From contig NZ_PNFA01000017.1 of NCBI RefSeq assembly GCF_002970975.1, forward strand, positions 19,187 to 83,186: a stretch of DNA of 64,000 nucleotides, written 5' to 3'. Shown here piece after piece: positions 18,456-27,779 of the stretch (position 1 is the stretch's first letter; every line of letters starts with the position of its first letter). This stretch comes from Microbacterium halophytorum (GTDB taxonomy: Bacteria > Actinomycetota > Actinomycetes > Actinomycetales > Microbacteriaceae). The position numbers were made by a program, and so were the translations under genes. The notes below the pieces were generated by a model. The model saw nothing but the letters and a program-made list of their open reading frames with translations. It ran no database searches and had not been told where the DNA came from.

Positions 18456-19739
18456 GTGATCGATCCCGTACTTCTTCGCGAACAGCCCGACCTCGTGACG
18501 CGCTCGCAGGAGGCTCGCGGGCACTCCGCAGAGACCGTGACCGGTGCCGTCACCGCCGAGCAGGCGCGGCGTTCGGCGCTCACGGCGTTCGAGGACCTCC
18601 GCGCCGAGCAGAACGCGTTCGGCAAGACCGTCGCGAAGGCACCCAAGGAGGACAAGCCCGCTCTCGTCGCGCAGGCGAAGGAGCTCGCCGCGCGCGTGAA
18701 GGAGGCGCAGCAGGCCGCGAACGACGCCGAGGAGGCGTACCGCGCGGCGATGGCGCGCATCGAGAACATCGTGATCGACGGCGTCCCCGCCGGCGGTGAG
18801 GAGAACTTCGTCACGCTGCGCGAGGTCGGCACGCCCCGCACGTTCGACCCGGCCGAGTACCCCGACGGCCCGCTCGACCACCTCGCCCTCGGAGAGAAGC
18901 TCGGCGCGATCGACATGGAGCGCGGCGCGAAGGTCTCGGGCGCCCGGTTCTACTTCCTCAAGGGCATCGGTGCGCGCCTCGAGCTCGCGCTCATGAACTA
19001 CGCGCTCGACGTGGCGCTGCAGAACGGCTTCACGCCGATGATCACGCCGACCCTCGTGCGGCCCGACATCATGGCGGGCACCGGCTTCCTCGGCGAGCAC
19101 TCCGACGAGATCTACCACCTCGAAGAGGACGACATGTACCTCGTCGGCACGAGCGAGGTGGCGCTCGCCGGCTACCACAAGGACGAGATCGTCGACCTCT
19201 CCGGCGGCGCCCTGCGCTACGCGGGCTGGTCGACCTGCTATCGCCGCGAGGCCGGTTCGCACGGCAAGGACACCCGCGGCATCATCCGCGTGCATCAGTT
19301 CAACAAGCTCGAGATGTTCGCGTACACGACCCCGGATGACGCGGAGGCCGAGCACGCCCGCCTCCTCGCACTCGAGGAGCAGATGCTCACGTCGCTGGGG
19401 CTCGCGTACCGCGTGATCGACGTCGCGGCGGGCGACCTCGGCTCTTCGGCGGCCCGCAAGTTCGACACGGAGGCGTGGGTCCCGACGCAGGGTGCGTACC
19501 GCGAGCTCACGTCGACGTCGAACTGCACGACGTACCAGGCCCGCCGCCTCGACGTGCGCCACCGCCCTGAGGAGGGCGGCCGCACGCAGCACGTCGCAAC
19601 GCTGAACGGCACGCTCGCCACGACGCGCTGGCTCGTCGCGATCCTCGAGAACGGTCAGCGGCCCGACGGCTCGGTCGTCGTGCCGGAGCCCCTTCGCCCG
19701 TACCTGGGCGGCCTCGAGGTGATGGAGCCCATCGCGTGA
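18456..19739 (+). CDS. serS: Serine--tRNA ligase
   Basis: Charges tRNA-Ser (and tRNA-Sec where present). At 427 aa it has the N-terminal two-helix coiled-coil arm (residues ~25-105) that grips the long variable arm of tRNA-Ser, then the class II core with motif 2 ([24 protein letters not shown]) and motif 3 ([16 protein letters not shown]). The GTG start is fixed by a -10 element 6 nt upstream. Two tRNA-Ser genes follow within 1.5 kb. The stop overlaps the HAD hydrolase start. Confidence 0.97.
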   Translation: MIDPVLLREQPDLVTRSQEARGHSAETVTGAVTAEQARRSALTAFEDLRAEQNAFGKTVAKAPKEDKPALVAQAKELAARVKEAQQAANDAEEAYRAAMARIENIVIDGVPAGGEENFVTLREVGTPRTFDPAEYPDGPLDHLALGEKLGAIDMERGAKVSGARFYFLKGIGARLELALMNYALDVALQNGFTPMITPTLVRPDIMAGTGFLGEHSDEIYHLEEDDMYLVGTSEVALAGYHKDEIVDLSGGALRYAGWSTCYRREAGSHGKDTRGIIRVHQFNKLEMFAYTTPDDAEAEHARLLALEEQMLTSLGLAYRVIDVAAGDLGSSAARKFDTEAWVPTQGAYRELTSTSNCTTYQARRLDVRHRPEEGGRTQHVATLNGTLATTRWLVAILENGQRPDGSVVVPEPLRPYLGGLEVMEPIA

Positions 19740-20542
19740 GGCGCCTCATCGCCCTCGACGTCGACGGCACCGTCATCCTGGAGGATGAGCAGTTCAGCCC
19801 CGGCGTGGTCGACGCGGTGCGCGACGCCGAGGCGAACGGGCACGTCGTGATGCTCGCGACCGGACGCAGCTGGGAGGCGACGAGCCGCATCCACGAGCGC
19901 CTCGGCATCCGGCCCGAGTACGTCGTCTGCTCGAACGGTGCCGCCGTCCTGAGCCGCGGCGCCGAGGGGTACGAGCGCCACACGACGGCGACGTTCGACC
20001 CGACCGAGGTGCTCGACCTGCTCCAGCAGCACCTGCCCGACGCGAACTACATGGCCGAACTGGCGGACGGCCGCCGCCGCTACACGCATCGCGTCAGCGA
20101 CTGGCTGATCGACGACGCCAACGCCAGCCACGTCGACTTCGATGATCTGAAGGCCGACCCCGTCTCGCGCATCGTCGTCGTCTCGCCCGAGCACACGGAG
20201 GGCGAGTTCACCCGGATGGTCGAGAGCATGGGGCTCAGCCAGGTCTCGTACTCCGTCGGGTGGACGGCGTGGCTCGACATCGCGCCCGAGGGCGTCGACA
20301 AGTCGACGGGCCTGGAGGAGGTGCGCGAGCGCCTCGGCATCCGGGGCGAGGACGTCGTCGTGATCGGCGACGGCCGCAACGACGTCGGCATGTTCCGCTG
20401 GGCCGCGGCGCACGGCGGCCGCGCCTTCGCGATGGGCCAGGCCCCGGACGAGGTCTCGCATGCGGCGACGGACATCACGGACGACGTGGAGGACGGCGGC
20501 GTCGCAGCGGCGCTGGAGGACCTGGGCCTGACGACGCGCTGA
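19736..20542 (+). CDS. HAD superfamily hydrolase, Cof type
   Basis: Cof-type phosphatase of 268 aa. HAD motif I is ALDVDGTV near residue 7 (the catalytic Asp pair), motif II ATGRS near residue 42, and motif [12 protein letters not shown] near residue 212. Substrate unknown; relatives act on sugar phosphates or flavin and pyridoxal phosphates. GTG start overlaps serS by 4 nt (GTGA), so the two are co-translated, an arrangement common in actinobacteria. Confidence 0.9.
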   Translation: MRRLIALDVDGTVILEDEQFSPGVVDAVRDAEANGHVVMLATGRSWEATSRIHERLGIRPEYVVCSNGAAVLSRGAEGYERHTTATFDPTEVLDLLQQHLPDANYMAELADGRRRYTHRVSDWLIDDANASHVDFDDLKADPVSRIVVVSPEHTEGEFTRMVESMGLSQVSYSVGWTAWLDIAPEGVDKSTGLEEVRERLGIRGEDVVVIGDGRNDVGMFRWAAAHGGRAFAMGQAPDEVSHAATDITDDVEDGGVAAALEDLGLTTR

Positions 20543-20707
20543 CGCGAGCACTCGGCCGCTCAGGTCTCACAAGGTGCGGGTGGAATCGCCGTGTGCCCGC
20601 AGCTCGCGGCACCGGAGCGGACAGCCAGCCGCTCGGTTGTCACACTATGTCGGTGGAGCCGTCATGCACCCGCACGCTCGCACGCCGGAATGGGTGTGAG
20701 AGTCGCG

Positions 20708-20713
20708 TAGACT
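20708..20713 (+). promoter_or_regulatory. -10 element of tRNA-Ser(UGA)
   Basis: TAGACT 23 nt before the tRNA; no clear -35 element was found. Confidence 0.4.
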
Positions 20714-20736
20714 TCGTGGTCGGCGAGCGATCGCCT

Positions 20737-20821
20737 GGAGGGTTGTCCGAGCGGCCGAAGGAGCCGGTCTTGAAAACCGGTGGGCGGAGACGTCCCGTGG
20801 GTTCGAATCCCACACCCTCCG
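20737..20821 (+). tRNA. serT: tRNA-Ser (anticodon TGA)
   Basis: An 85-nt class II tRNA. The 7-bp acceptor stem GGAGGGT/ACCCTCC with discriminator G, anticodon loop CTTGAAA (anticodon TGA), a long variable arm and the GTTCGAATC T-loop are all visible. CCA is not encoded. Confidence 0.97.
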
Positions 20822-20876
20822 CTGGAGACGTGAAAAGGGCCCTGCAAGGGGCCCTTTTCACGTCTCCAGCGGAGGG
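20815..20876 (+). terminator. 28-bp-stem terminator that overlaps the tRNA-Ser 3' end
   Basis: Perfect arms at 20815-20842 and 20849-20876 with a 6-nt loop (TGCAAG). The first six bases of the left arm are the 3' side of the tRNA acceptor stem, so the hairpin competes with tRNA folding until the 3' end is processed. Confidence 0.8.
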
Positions 20877-21081
20877 CTGCTTTTCTGAGTCCTCGGCTGC
20901 GGCATGCGATCTGTCGCGCTTCGCGCGAAAGATCGTGCCGAAGCCTGCGGGGGTGGGTCGAGCAGGTGGGGCAGGGCAGGGCGCATAGGGCCGTGGAGCT
21001 CACGTGACTCTCTGGATCTCGTTGTCTTCTCTGGAGTCCAAGGCTTCGGCGCGGCGCTCGGCGCGCGCGGGGGCGGCTGGT

Positions 21082-21110
21082 TTCGTCGCACAGCCGGGAG
21101 CCGGTACTAT
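21082..21110 (+). promoter_or_regulatory. Promoter of tRNA-Ser(GCU)
   Basis: TTCGTC (21082-21087), 17-nt spacer, TACTAT (21105-21110), ending 28 nt before the tRNA. The -10 matches that of the tRNA-Arg promoter. Confidence 0.6.
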
Positions 21111-21138
21111 GGTGCGAGCGCCCGTTCTGCGGGCGCGA

Positions 21139-21230
21139 GGAGACGTGCCGGAGCGGCCGAACGGACTTCACTGCTAATGAAGGGTTCTTGTTAAAGGGAA
21201 CCGGGGGTTCAAATCCCCCCGTCTCCGCCA
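21139..21230 (+). tRNA. serV: tRNA-Ser (anticodon GCT), CCA encoded
   Basis: Class II tRNA with acceptor stem GGAGACG/CGTCTCC, discriminator G, encoded CCA, anticodon loop CTGCTAA (GCT), long variable arm, and T-loop GGTTCAAATCC. Confidence 0.97.
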
Positions 21231-21232
21231 TC

Positions 21233-21259
21233 GGAAGCCCCCGCAGCGCGGGGGCTTCC
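21233..21259 (+). terminator. tRNA-Ser(GCU) terminator
   Basis: Arms GGAAGCCCCCGC and its complement with a 3-nt loop, immediately after the tRNA CCA. Confidence 0.85.
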
Positions 21260-21314
21260 TCGCTTTCCCAGCGGCTCTGTATGCTCCGCTCGGCGATATG
21301 ACAGGACGCGTCGG

Positions 21315-21320
21315 TACGAT
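21315..21320 (+). promoter_or_regulatory. Leaderless -10 element of the DUF4012 gene
   Basis: TACGAT, then 6 nt, then the GTG at 21327. Confidence 0.6.
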
Positions 21321-21326
21321 TGGGGC

Positions 21327-23213
21327 GTGTCGTCTGGTTCCGGAGTGCATCGATCGCGCCGCCCCGCTCAGCACGCCGCCCGTGTGAAGAAGGCCCTCTG
21401 GCCGCGCATCGTCGGGTTCGGCGTCGGGGGAGTGGCGCTGCTCGGCATCCTCGTCGTCGGCGTATTCATCTACCAGGCGATCTCGGTCGCATCGAACCTG
21501 CTCGCCGCCAAGGACGAGATCTCCGCCGTCGCGGACGAGGCTTCGAACGGTGACCCGGAGGCCGTGCTCGCGAGTGCGGAGGACATCCGGGAGATGGTCT
21601 CCGATGCCAACGACAAGGTGAGCAGCCCGCTCTGGTCTGCCGCGTCGAACGTGCCGATCGTCGGCGAGAACGTCAACGCCGTCCGCCTCGCGACGCAGGC
21701 GACCCACACCGTCATCGACGGCGCGCTGGAGCCCGGCGTCAAGATCCTGAACAGCCTCGACCTGTCGAGCACCGACGTCGAGGGCGGGGGCATCGACCTC
21801 GCGCCCCTGCGCGACGCGCAGGAGGACCTGCCGGAGATCTCGGCGGCGATCGAGAAGGCGAACGAGACCATCGGCGGCATCGATCGCAGCAAGGTGCTTC
21901 CGGTCGTGGACGACGCGCTGGGGTCGCTGACCGACGCGATCGAGGTCGCAGGGCCGGGGCTCGAGATCGCGCAGGAGTACCTGCCGCAGCTGCTCGACAT
22001 CGCGGGTGCCGACGAGCCCCGCCGATACATGCTCGTGTTCCAGAACAACGCGGAGATCCGCTCGGGCGGCGGTCTGCCCGCAGCGACGGCGATCGTCGAC
22101 GTCGAAGACGGCAAGGCGAAGATGGCCGACCAGACGAGCACCTACTCGTTCGACCGGTTCACGAAGGTGTTCCACCCCGAGCCCGAGATGGACCAGCTCT
22201 ACGTCGAGGACACGTTCACGGGCTTCGGCAACTTCACCCGCACGCCCGACTTCCCGACGACGGCGCAGTCGTTCGACCAGCTCTGGTTCAACAAGACGGG
22301 CGAGCGGCTCGACGGTGTGATCACGATCGACCCGGTCGTGCTGTCCTACATGCTCGAAGCCACCGGCCCCGTCATCAGCAGCGACGGCGTTGAGCTGACG
22401 AGCGACAACGCGGTCGAGACCCTGCTCTACGACGCGTACCACATGTACACGGGCAAGCAGCAGGACGAGTTCTTCGGCGACGTCGCCGCGAAGGTCTTCG
22501 AGAAGATCTCCGACGGCGACTGGGACCCGCTCGAGATGGTCGATCAGCTCGTGCGCGCGGCCGACGAGGAGCGCCTGCACGCGTGGTTCCCGGATGAGGA
22601 CGAACAGGGGATGGTCGAGGAGCTCGAGCTCGAGGGCTCGCTCGCGACCGACAACGAGGAGGTCACCGAGGTCGGGCTCTTCGTCAACGACTACTCGGCC
22701 AGCAAGCTCGAGTACTTCCTCGACACCGCGGTCAGCCTGACATGCAACGTCGAGGCCGGCACCATGACGACGTCGATCGACGTGACCAACAGCGTGCCGG
22801 AAGGCGGGATGACCAAGTACCAGCTCGGCATCCGGAACGATCGCTACGGCATTCCGTCCGACTCCTTCATCCTCGACGTGATGTATTTCGCGCCCCCTGG
22901 TTCGATGATCTCCCTCGACGACGAGCTTCCCCCCGTCTGGGAGCGGACGCCGGAGCAGATCGCTCTCGCCGACAGCCTCGGCGCCGACCCGGTGGCCGAC
23001 GTCGAGTGGGAGCGCCGCACGGGCGTCGAGTACGGCCGCAACGTCGAGGTGAACCGCTACTTCGTGCCGCGCGGCGAGACCAAGACGATCTCGTACACGA
23101 GCACGATCCCCGAGGGCGAGCTCGGGCCCGCGAACCTGCGCTACTCGCCCACCGTCACGGACACCGAGACCCACGTCGGCGAGAGCTGCGCTTCCGTCTT
23201 CTCCGAGCGGTGA
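21327..23213 (+). CDS. DUF4012 family membrane-anchored surface protein
   Basis: Protein of 628 aa with a short basic cytoplasmic N-terminus, one transmembrane helix (about residues 30-54, FGVGGVALLGILVVGVFIYQ) and a large extracytoplasmic part. It matches DUF4012: the PRRYMLVFQNNAEIRSGGGLPAA segment near residue 232 is the family's most recognisable block. DUF4012 genes commonly lie in actinobacterial exopolysaccharide loci, which fits the polymer operon 112 nt downstream. The GTG start is set by the TACGAT 6 nt upstream; the preceding terminator isolates it from the tRNA. Molecular function unknown; a role in polymer export or attachment is inference. Confidence 0.85.
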   Translation: MSSGSGVHRSRRPAQHAARVKKALWPRIVGFGVGGVALLGILVVGVFIYQAISVASNLLAAKDEISAVADEASNGDPEAVLASAEDIREMVSDANDKVSSPLWSAASNVPIVGENVNAVRLATQATHTVIDGALEPGVKILNSLDLSSTDVEGGGIDLAPLRDAQEDLPEISAAIEKANETIGGIDRSKVLPVVDDALGSLTDAIEVAGPGLEIAQEYLPQLLDIAGADEPRRYMLVFQNNAEIRSGGGLPAATAIVDVEDGKAKMADQTSTYSFDRFTKVFHPEPEMDQLYVEDTFTGFGNFTRTPDFPTTAQSFDQLWFNKTGERLDGVITIDPVVLSYMLEATGPVISSDGVELTSDNAVETLLYDAYHMYTGKQQDEFFGDVAAKVFEKISDGDWDPLEMVDQLVRAADEERLHAWFPDEDEQGMVEELELEGSLATDNEEVTEVGLFVNDYSASKLEYFLDTAVSLTCNVEAGTMTTSIDVTNSVPEGGMTKYQLGIRNDRYGIPSDSFILDVMYFAPPGSMISLDDELPPVWERTPEQIALADSLGADPVADVEWERRTGVEYGRNVEVNRYFVPRGETKTISYTSTIPEGELGPANLRYSPTVTDTETHVGESCASVFSER

Positions 23214-23325
23214 GACCCTGGCGCGGGCTCGGGAAGCGCACGGCGCCGTGTGACAGGATGACAGCGACGCGCGCCAGCCCCCAGGAGCATGCGCGCGCGG
23301 GTGTACAGGAGAGGGTCGCACGAGG

Positions 23326-26300
23326 GTGAAGAGGATCGGGAGGCGCGCCAAGCGCGCCGTCGTCGGCGCGATGTCGCAGCCGCTCATCCGCCGCGGCATG
23401 ACGCCGATCGCCGCCCGATTGCGGGTCCGCAGCGACCTCCGCGTGCGGACGGGCGCGGCCGACGCCCAGGAGTTCTCCTTCGGCGTCAACGACTTCTACG
23501 ATCTGCACCCGATCAACCGGCGCAGGCAGTGGCTGAACAACCGGGTCATCGCGCGCCGGGTCGTCCCCGGGCTCGGCGAATCGATGGAGGACGCCCTGTG
23601 CGTGCTCTCGCTCGCGAAGGACAGCGCCGACGGCATCTCCGTGGTGGGCCTGCGCGCGTTCCCCGAGAGCGAGAGCACCGATGTCGACGGCCTCGTTGCG
23701 GCCATCGCCGAGCGGCGTGCGGTGCGCGTGATGCCGATGCGATGGGACAGAGGACCGGGCGTCGTCGTCACAGCGGATCGCGGCCGCACATCGATCGCCG
23801 GGCGGGAGGTCACTCGCGATGAGTTCGCGGAGGCCCTCGTCGAGCTGGTCAGCCGCACGCGCTGCGTCGTGGTGGCGGATTCCGCGCGCGCCCGCCTGCT
23901 CGATGGGCGCGACCCAGCCGACACGCTGCTGCGGCTGTACGTCGGGCGCACCGAAGACCGCGTGCGCGTGCTGGATGCCGAGATCCTCGCCGGCGACGCG
24001 CTCGAGCGCCGCGACGGCGAGCGGGCGAGCGAAGCGCTGCTCTCGCGGCCGCCGTTCTTCGATCTCTCGCTGTCGACGGATCGCTTCGCGCACCGTGAGC
24101 AGATCGATGCCGATACGGGGGAATCGACATCCGGTGCCGCGGTGCCCGGCTATGCCGCCTTCGTGAGCGAGCTCATCGGCGCGCTGTGTCGGGCGACGAG
24201 CGCGTTCCGATTCATCTCGGTCGACGTCGCGGTGGGCGCGGACGGCGTGCTCCGGATCATCGATATCGCCAGGACGCCGGTGTTCCCGGCCGGGCGCGGC
24301 TTCGGCGAGGCCGCCGAAGAGTTCCTGCGGGAGCTCCGGGACGAGACCGCCGACGTGCGCAGGCGCCGCGCCGTGCGCGTCGCCGTGCGACGCGACCTGC
24401 GTCGACGCGTCGAACTCTTCCGCATGCGCGCGAACGGATTCACGGGGCGCTCGGCGCGCGAATGGACCGCCCGGTGCCGTAGCGACGCGTTACGGGGCTT
24501 CCCGTCGAAGGAGGTCCAGCGCGCCCACGAGTGGGGCTTCGAGGCGTCGGTCGTCCGCAGGTTCGGCATCACGAGCGCGAACCGTGCGTCGTTCCTGTCG
24601 CGCCGCGAGTACCTGTACGCACAGCCGCTGAACGGGGCGTACGCGAAGTGGATCCGCGACCGGGTGTCGGCCCTGATGGTGTTCCATCCGTTCGCCGAGC
24701 TCTTCGCGCCGACGCACTACCAGATCTATCGCCGCAGCCGCGGCGTCCACTTCGTCCCGCTCTCGGAAGAGGCCCGCAGTGCGGGCGCGACCCTCGACGC
24801 GATGGCAGGCATCCTGAAGCGCGGCGGCGAGATGGAGCTGCGCCCGACCCGATGGCGCGACCGCGTCGTCGCGCGAGTCGGGCACGACGGCACGGACTTC
24901 CTCGTGGACGGCGCCGCCTGCACGCCCGGCGAGTTCCAGGAGCTGCTCGCGACGTATGCGCGGCGGTCGATCGTCCTCGTCGAGCCGCGCGTCTGGAACG
25001 AGGAACCGCAGCGCGTCGTCGTGACGATGCTCAACGCTGCGGGTGACGACCCGAATCCGGTCGAGGCGCTGCTGCGCATCCCCGCGTCGGTCCCGCGGGC
25101 CGATGGCTCTCCCGGCGGCGAGGTCGTGCTCGCGCGGATCGACCCCGATACGGGGCGCTACAGCGGGGCGAGGCTGCTCCTCGACGGAGAGATCCTCTCG
25201 TTCGCGGACCACCCGAACACGGGGCGGCCGATCGAGGGCGAGGTCGCCGGATGGGCGGACGCCGTCGCGCAGCTGCGCCGGATGTGCCGCTTCGCGCCAC
25301 AGCTGCGCTACATGCAGTTCACCCTCGACATCGCGCGCGACGGCATCGAGATCCGACGCATCGCCGAGAAGCCGCGGCTGAGTGATGCCTTCCCCGCATC
25401 GCGCGCGACGATCGAGTTCGTGCGCGAGCAGGCGGACGAGAAGCGCCGCCGCACGGAGGACCTGCGGTCGCGGATCGGCAGGGGCGCGCACAACGCGAAG
25501 CTCCGGATCCGGCGCGAGTTCGCGGAGGCGCTGTACCCGAAGGGGCTGCTGCCGTACCAGTCGGTGCGGTGGCTGGGAGACATGCGGCGGGATCTGTTCC
25601 AGCGCAACGGTGTGTCGCTGAAGACGAAGCTGTGGGCGTATCGGAACGGGTTCCTGTCGTACCGGATCCCGCAGTACGGGATCACGCCGGAGAACCGGCT
25701 CGAGTTCATCAGCGACTTCGAGTACCGCTGGCTGCGCCATATCAACACGCGGTACAAGTACTGGCTCGAGGACAAGGTGAGCATCAAGTACGTGGCGAGC
25801 GATTTCAACGAGTTCCTGCCGGCATACTTCTATGCGACGAGCCCGTCTGCGGGCGTGAACCATCTGATCCCGATGATGGATTGCCCCGAGGGTTACGGTG
25901 CGGAGTTCGAGGATGTGCTGCGGTTGGCGCGGGAGAAGGGCGTCCTCGCGCTGAAGCCGGATGAGGGCTCGCACGGCGACGGGTTCTACCGGCTGGGTTT
26001 CGAGGACGGCGGGTACACGCTGAACGGGGAGCCCGCGACGGGGGATGAGGTCCTCGCGATTCTGAGGGATCCGGAGAACCGGTATCTGGTCACTGAGTTC
26101 ATCGTGATGCATCCGGTGTTGGCGGAGATCTATCCGACGAGCGTGAACACGATCCGGATGACGGTGTTCAAGAAGGATGCGGTCACGCCGCAGTTGGGGA
26201 ACGCGTATCTGCGGATCGGGTCGGCCGCGTCGGGGTTCGTTGACAACACGGCCGCCGGCGGTCTGCTGGCCGAGATCGACATCGCCTCGGGCCGGTTCGG

Positions 26301-26652
26301 GAACGCGAAGTCGCTTGTGAACGGGCGCGTGGTGGACACGCCGAACCATCCGGACACGGGTGTGTTCATCGATGGGGTGGTCCCGCACTGGGCGTTCGTG
26401 AAGGAGCAGGTGCTTCTGATGGCGGCAAGCTTCTCGCAGTTGGAGTATCTGGGCTTCGATGTGGCGATCACGGAGGACGGGTTCAAGATCCCGGAGATCA
26501 ACCGGTTCCCCGACTTCCCGCGCATCGACCGGTTGGAACCGGAGACAATCGAATATCTGCTGATGAAGCTCGACGAGAAGAAGCGTCAGTACGGGTACCA
26601 CCGCAGGCGGCCCCGCACCATCATCTCCCTCCCCAAGCGGGACACGGCATGA
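23326..26652 (+). CDS. Triple ATP-grasp protein (sugar-transfer-associated ATP-grasp)
   Basis: Giant cytoplasmic protein of 1108 aa built from three successive modules of the sugar-transfer-associated ATP-grasp type (approx. residues 45-345, 395-715, 750-1085). Each opens with a similar segment (for example YGITPENRLEFIS and FGITSANRASFLS). Module 3 keeps ATP-grasp hallmarks: ALKPDEGSHGDGF for nucleotide binding, LVTEFIVMHP, and EINRFPDFP as the metal-binding E-x-N. Modules 1 and 2 have lost them (IIDIARTP and IRRIAEKP in place of EINRFP), so they look catalytically dead. Family members are thought to ligate amino or carboxyl groups to surface polymers; the substrate is unknown. Codon choice changes in module 3. 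The GTG at 23326 follows an AGGAGAGG site at rather long spacing. ATGA overlap with the next gene. Confidence 0.82.
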   Translation: MKRIGRRAKRAVVGAMSQPLIRRGMTPIAARLRVRSDLRVRTGAADAQEFSFGVNDFYDLHPINRRRQWLNNRVIARRVVPGLGESMEDALCVLSLAKDSADGISVVGLRAFPESESTDVDGLVAAIAERRAVRVMPMRWDRGPGVVVTADRGRTSIAGREVTRDEFAEALVELVSRTRCVVVADSARARLLDGRDPADTLLRLYVGRTEDRVRVLDAEILAGDALERRDGERASEALLSRPPFFDLSLSTDRFAHREQIDADTGESTSGAAVPGYAAFVSELIGALCRATSAFRFISVDVAVGADGVLRIIDIARTPVFPAGRGFGEAAEEFLRELRDETADVRRRRAVRVAVRRDLRRRVELFRMRANGFTGRSAREWTARCRSDALRGFPSKEVQRAHEWGFEASVVRRFGITSANRASFLSRREYLYAQPLNGAYAKWIRDRVSALMVFHPFAELFAPTHYQIYRRSRGVHFVPLSEEARSAGATLDAMAGILKRGGEMELRPTRWRDRVVARVGHDGTDFLVDGAACTPGEFQELLATYARRSIVLVEPRVWNEEPQRVVVTMLNAAGDDPNPVEALLRIPASVPRADGSPGGEVVLARIDPDTGRYSGARLLLDGEILSFADHPNTGRPIEGEVAGWADAVAQLRRMCRFAPQLRYMQFTLDIARDGIEIRRIAEKPRLSDAFPASRATIEFVREQADEKRRRTEDLRSRIGRGAHNAKLRIRREFAEALYPKGLLPYQSVRWLGDMRRDLFQRNGVSLKTKLWAYRNGFLSYRIPQYGITPENRLEFISDFEYRWLRHINTRYKYWLEDKVSIKYVASDFNEFLPAYFYATSPSAGVNHLIPMMDCPEGYGAEFEDVLRLAREKGVLALKPDEGSHGDGFYRLGFEDGGYTLNGEPATGDEVLAILRDPENRYLVTEFIVMHPVLAEIYPTSVNTIRMTVFKKDAVTPQLGNAYLRIGSAASGFVDNTAAGGLLAEIDIASGRFGNAKSLVNGRVVDTPNHPDTGVFIDGVVPHWAFVKEQVLLMAASFSQLEYLGFDVAITEDGFKIPEINRFPDFPRIDRLEPETIEYLLMKLDEKKRQYGYHRRRPRTIISLPKRDTA

Positions 26653-27779
26653 GCGGCTGGTCGGCGCGGACGATGCGCGGCCTGCTCGTAGCGCTGTACG
26701 GCGCCATCAAGCTGGTCACGAGGCCGCGCGCGAACAAGATCGTGTTCCTGGGGCGCCGGATGGACAGGATGCCGCTCGACTTCCGGCTGCTGATGGACGA
26801 GGTCAGGCGCCGGGAGCCGGGCATCGAGACGGTCGTCATCTCGCGCCTCGTGAAGGGCGACAGCAACGAGCTGTTCACGTTCGTGCCCCTGCTGGTCCGG
26901 AGCATGTACCACCTGGCGACGGCACGCGTCGCGGTTCTCGACTCGTACTGGCCGACGGTCTCGATGCTGAACCACAGGGGTTCGCTCACGGTCTACCAGC
27001 TGTGGCACTCGCTCGGGAAGATCAAGCAGTCGGGGAAGCAGGCGATCGGCCGTGCCGGCGGCCGCTCGGCCGAGGTGGCGCGGGCGATGCGCATGCACGA
27101 GGGCTACGACTACGTCGTCGCCGGTGCCGAGGTGTGGAACCCGTTCTACCGCGCGTCCTTCGGCGTGGACGACGCCCAGATCCTCAACCTCGGGCAGCCG
27201 AGGGCCGACTATCTGCTGCACGACCGCGATCGCGTCGCCGCGCGCATCCGGAGCGCCTACCCGCGTCTCGGCAGGGACAAGCCCGTCGTCCTGTACGTAC
27301 CGACGTTCCGCCGCGGGGAGCGGGGAACCGGCGCGCTGAAGCTCGCCACGGCGCTCGACCTCGACCGCTACGACCTCGTCATCAAGAAGCACGACAGCGA
27401 CGACCTGCTCGAACCGCCGCAGGCGCACTTCACGTGCGACGAGTTCACGGGCACGCAGCTGCTGACGGTCGCCGACTACATCGTCACCGACTACTCGTCG
27501 ATCGCGCTCGAGGCCGCGATCCTCGACGTACGCACCTTCTACTTCCTCTACGACTACGAGCACTACCTGGCGAACAACGGGGTCAACATCGACCTCTACG
27601 CCGAGATGCCCGGGTGCGTGTTCCAGCGCGCAGACGAGCTCGTCGGAGCGATCGACGGAGTGTACCCGGATGACGTGCTCGCGGCGTACAAGAGGAAGTT
27701 CCTGTTCCCGGATCCGGGCCATTCGACCCGCGATCTCACCGATCACATCTTCGAAGTGGGTGGGCTGTGCCGCCGCTAG
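26649..27779 (+). CDS. CDP-glycerol glycerophosphotransferase family protein
   Basis: Enzyme of 376 aa resembling TagB/TagF-type glycerophosphotransferases, which move glycerol-phosphate (or a related polyol-phosphate) from a CDP carrier to a growing wall polymer. Diagnostic C-terminal features include VLYVPTFRRG, IKKHDSDD, and the ADYIVTDYSSIALEAAIL block near residues 277-295; the N-terminal half has VYQLWHSLGKIKQSG. It is a single-domain short form. The ATG overlaps the triple ATP-grasp stop by 4 nt, and the 3' end overlaps the next gene by 13 nt. The partner genes suggest a teichoic-acid-like or phosphopolyol capsule. Confidence 0.88.
   Translation: MSGWSARTMRGLLVALYGAIKLVTRPRANKIVFLGRRMDRMPLDFRLLMDEVRRREPGIETVVISRLVKGDSNELFTFVPLLVRSMYHLATARVAVLDSYWPTVSMLNHRGSLTVYQLWHSLGKIKQSGKQAIGRAGGRSAEVARAMRMHEGYDYVVAGAEVWNPFYRASFGVDDAQILNLGQPRADYLLHDRDRVAARIRSAYPRLGRDKPVVLYVPTFRRGERGTGALKLATALDLDRYDLVIKKHDSDDLLEPPQAHFTCDEFTGTQLLTVADYIVTDYSSIALEAAILDVRTFYFLYDYEHYLANNGVNIDLYAEMPGCVFQRADELVGAIDGVYPDDVLAAYKRKFLFPDPGHSTRDLTDHIFEVGGLCRR

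Noticed and set aside
24490..26601. 703-aa open frame opposite the triple ATP-grasp gene
   Set aside because: Biased composition, no domain; the plus-strand ATP-grasp motifs are convincing.
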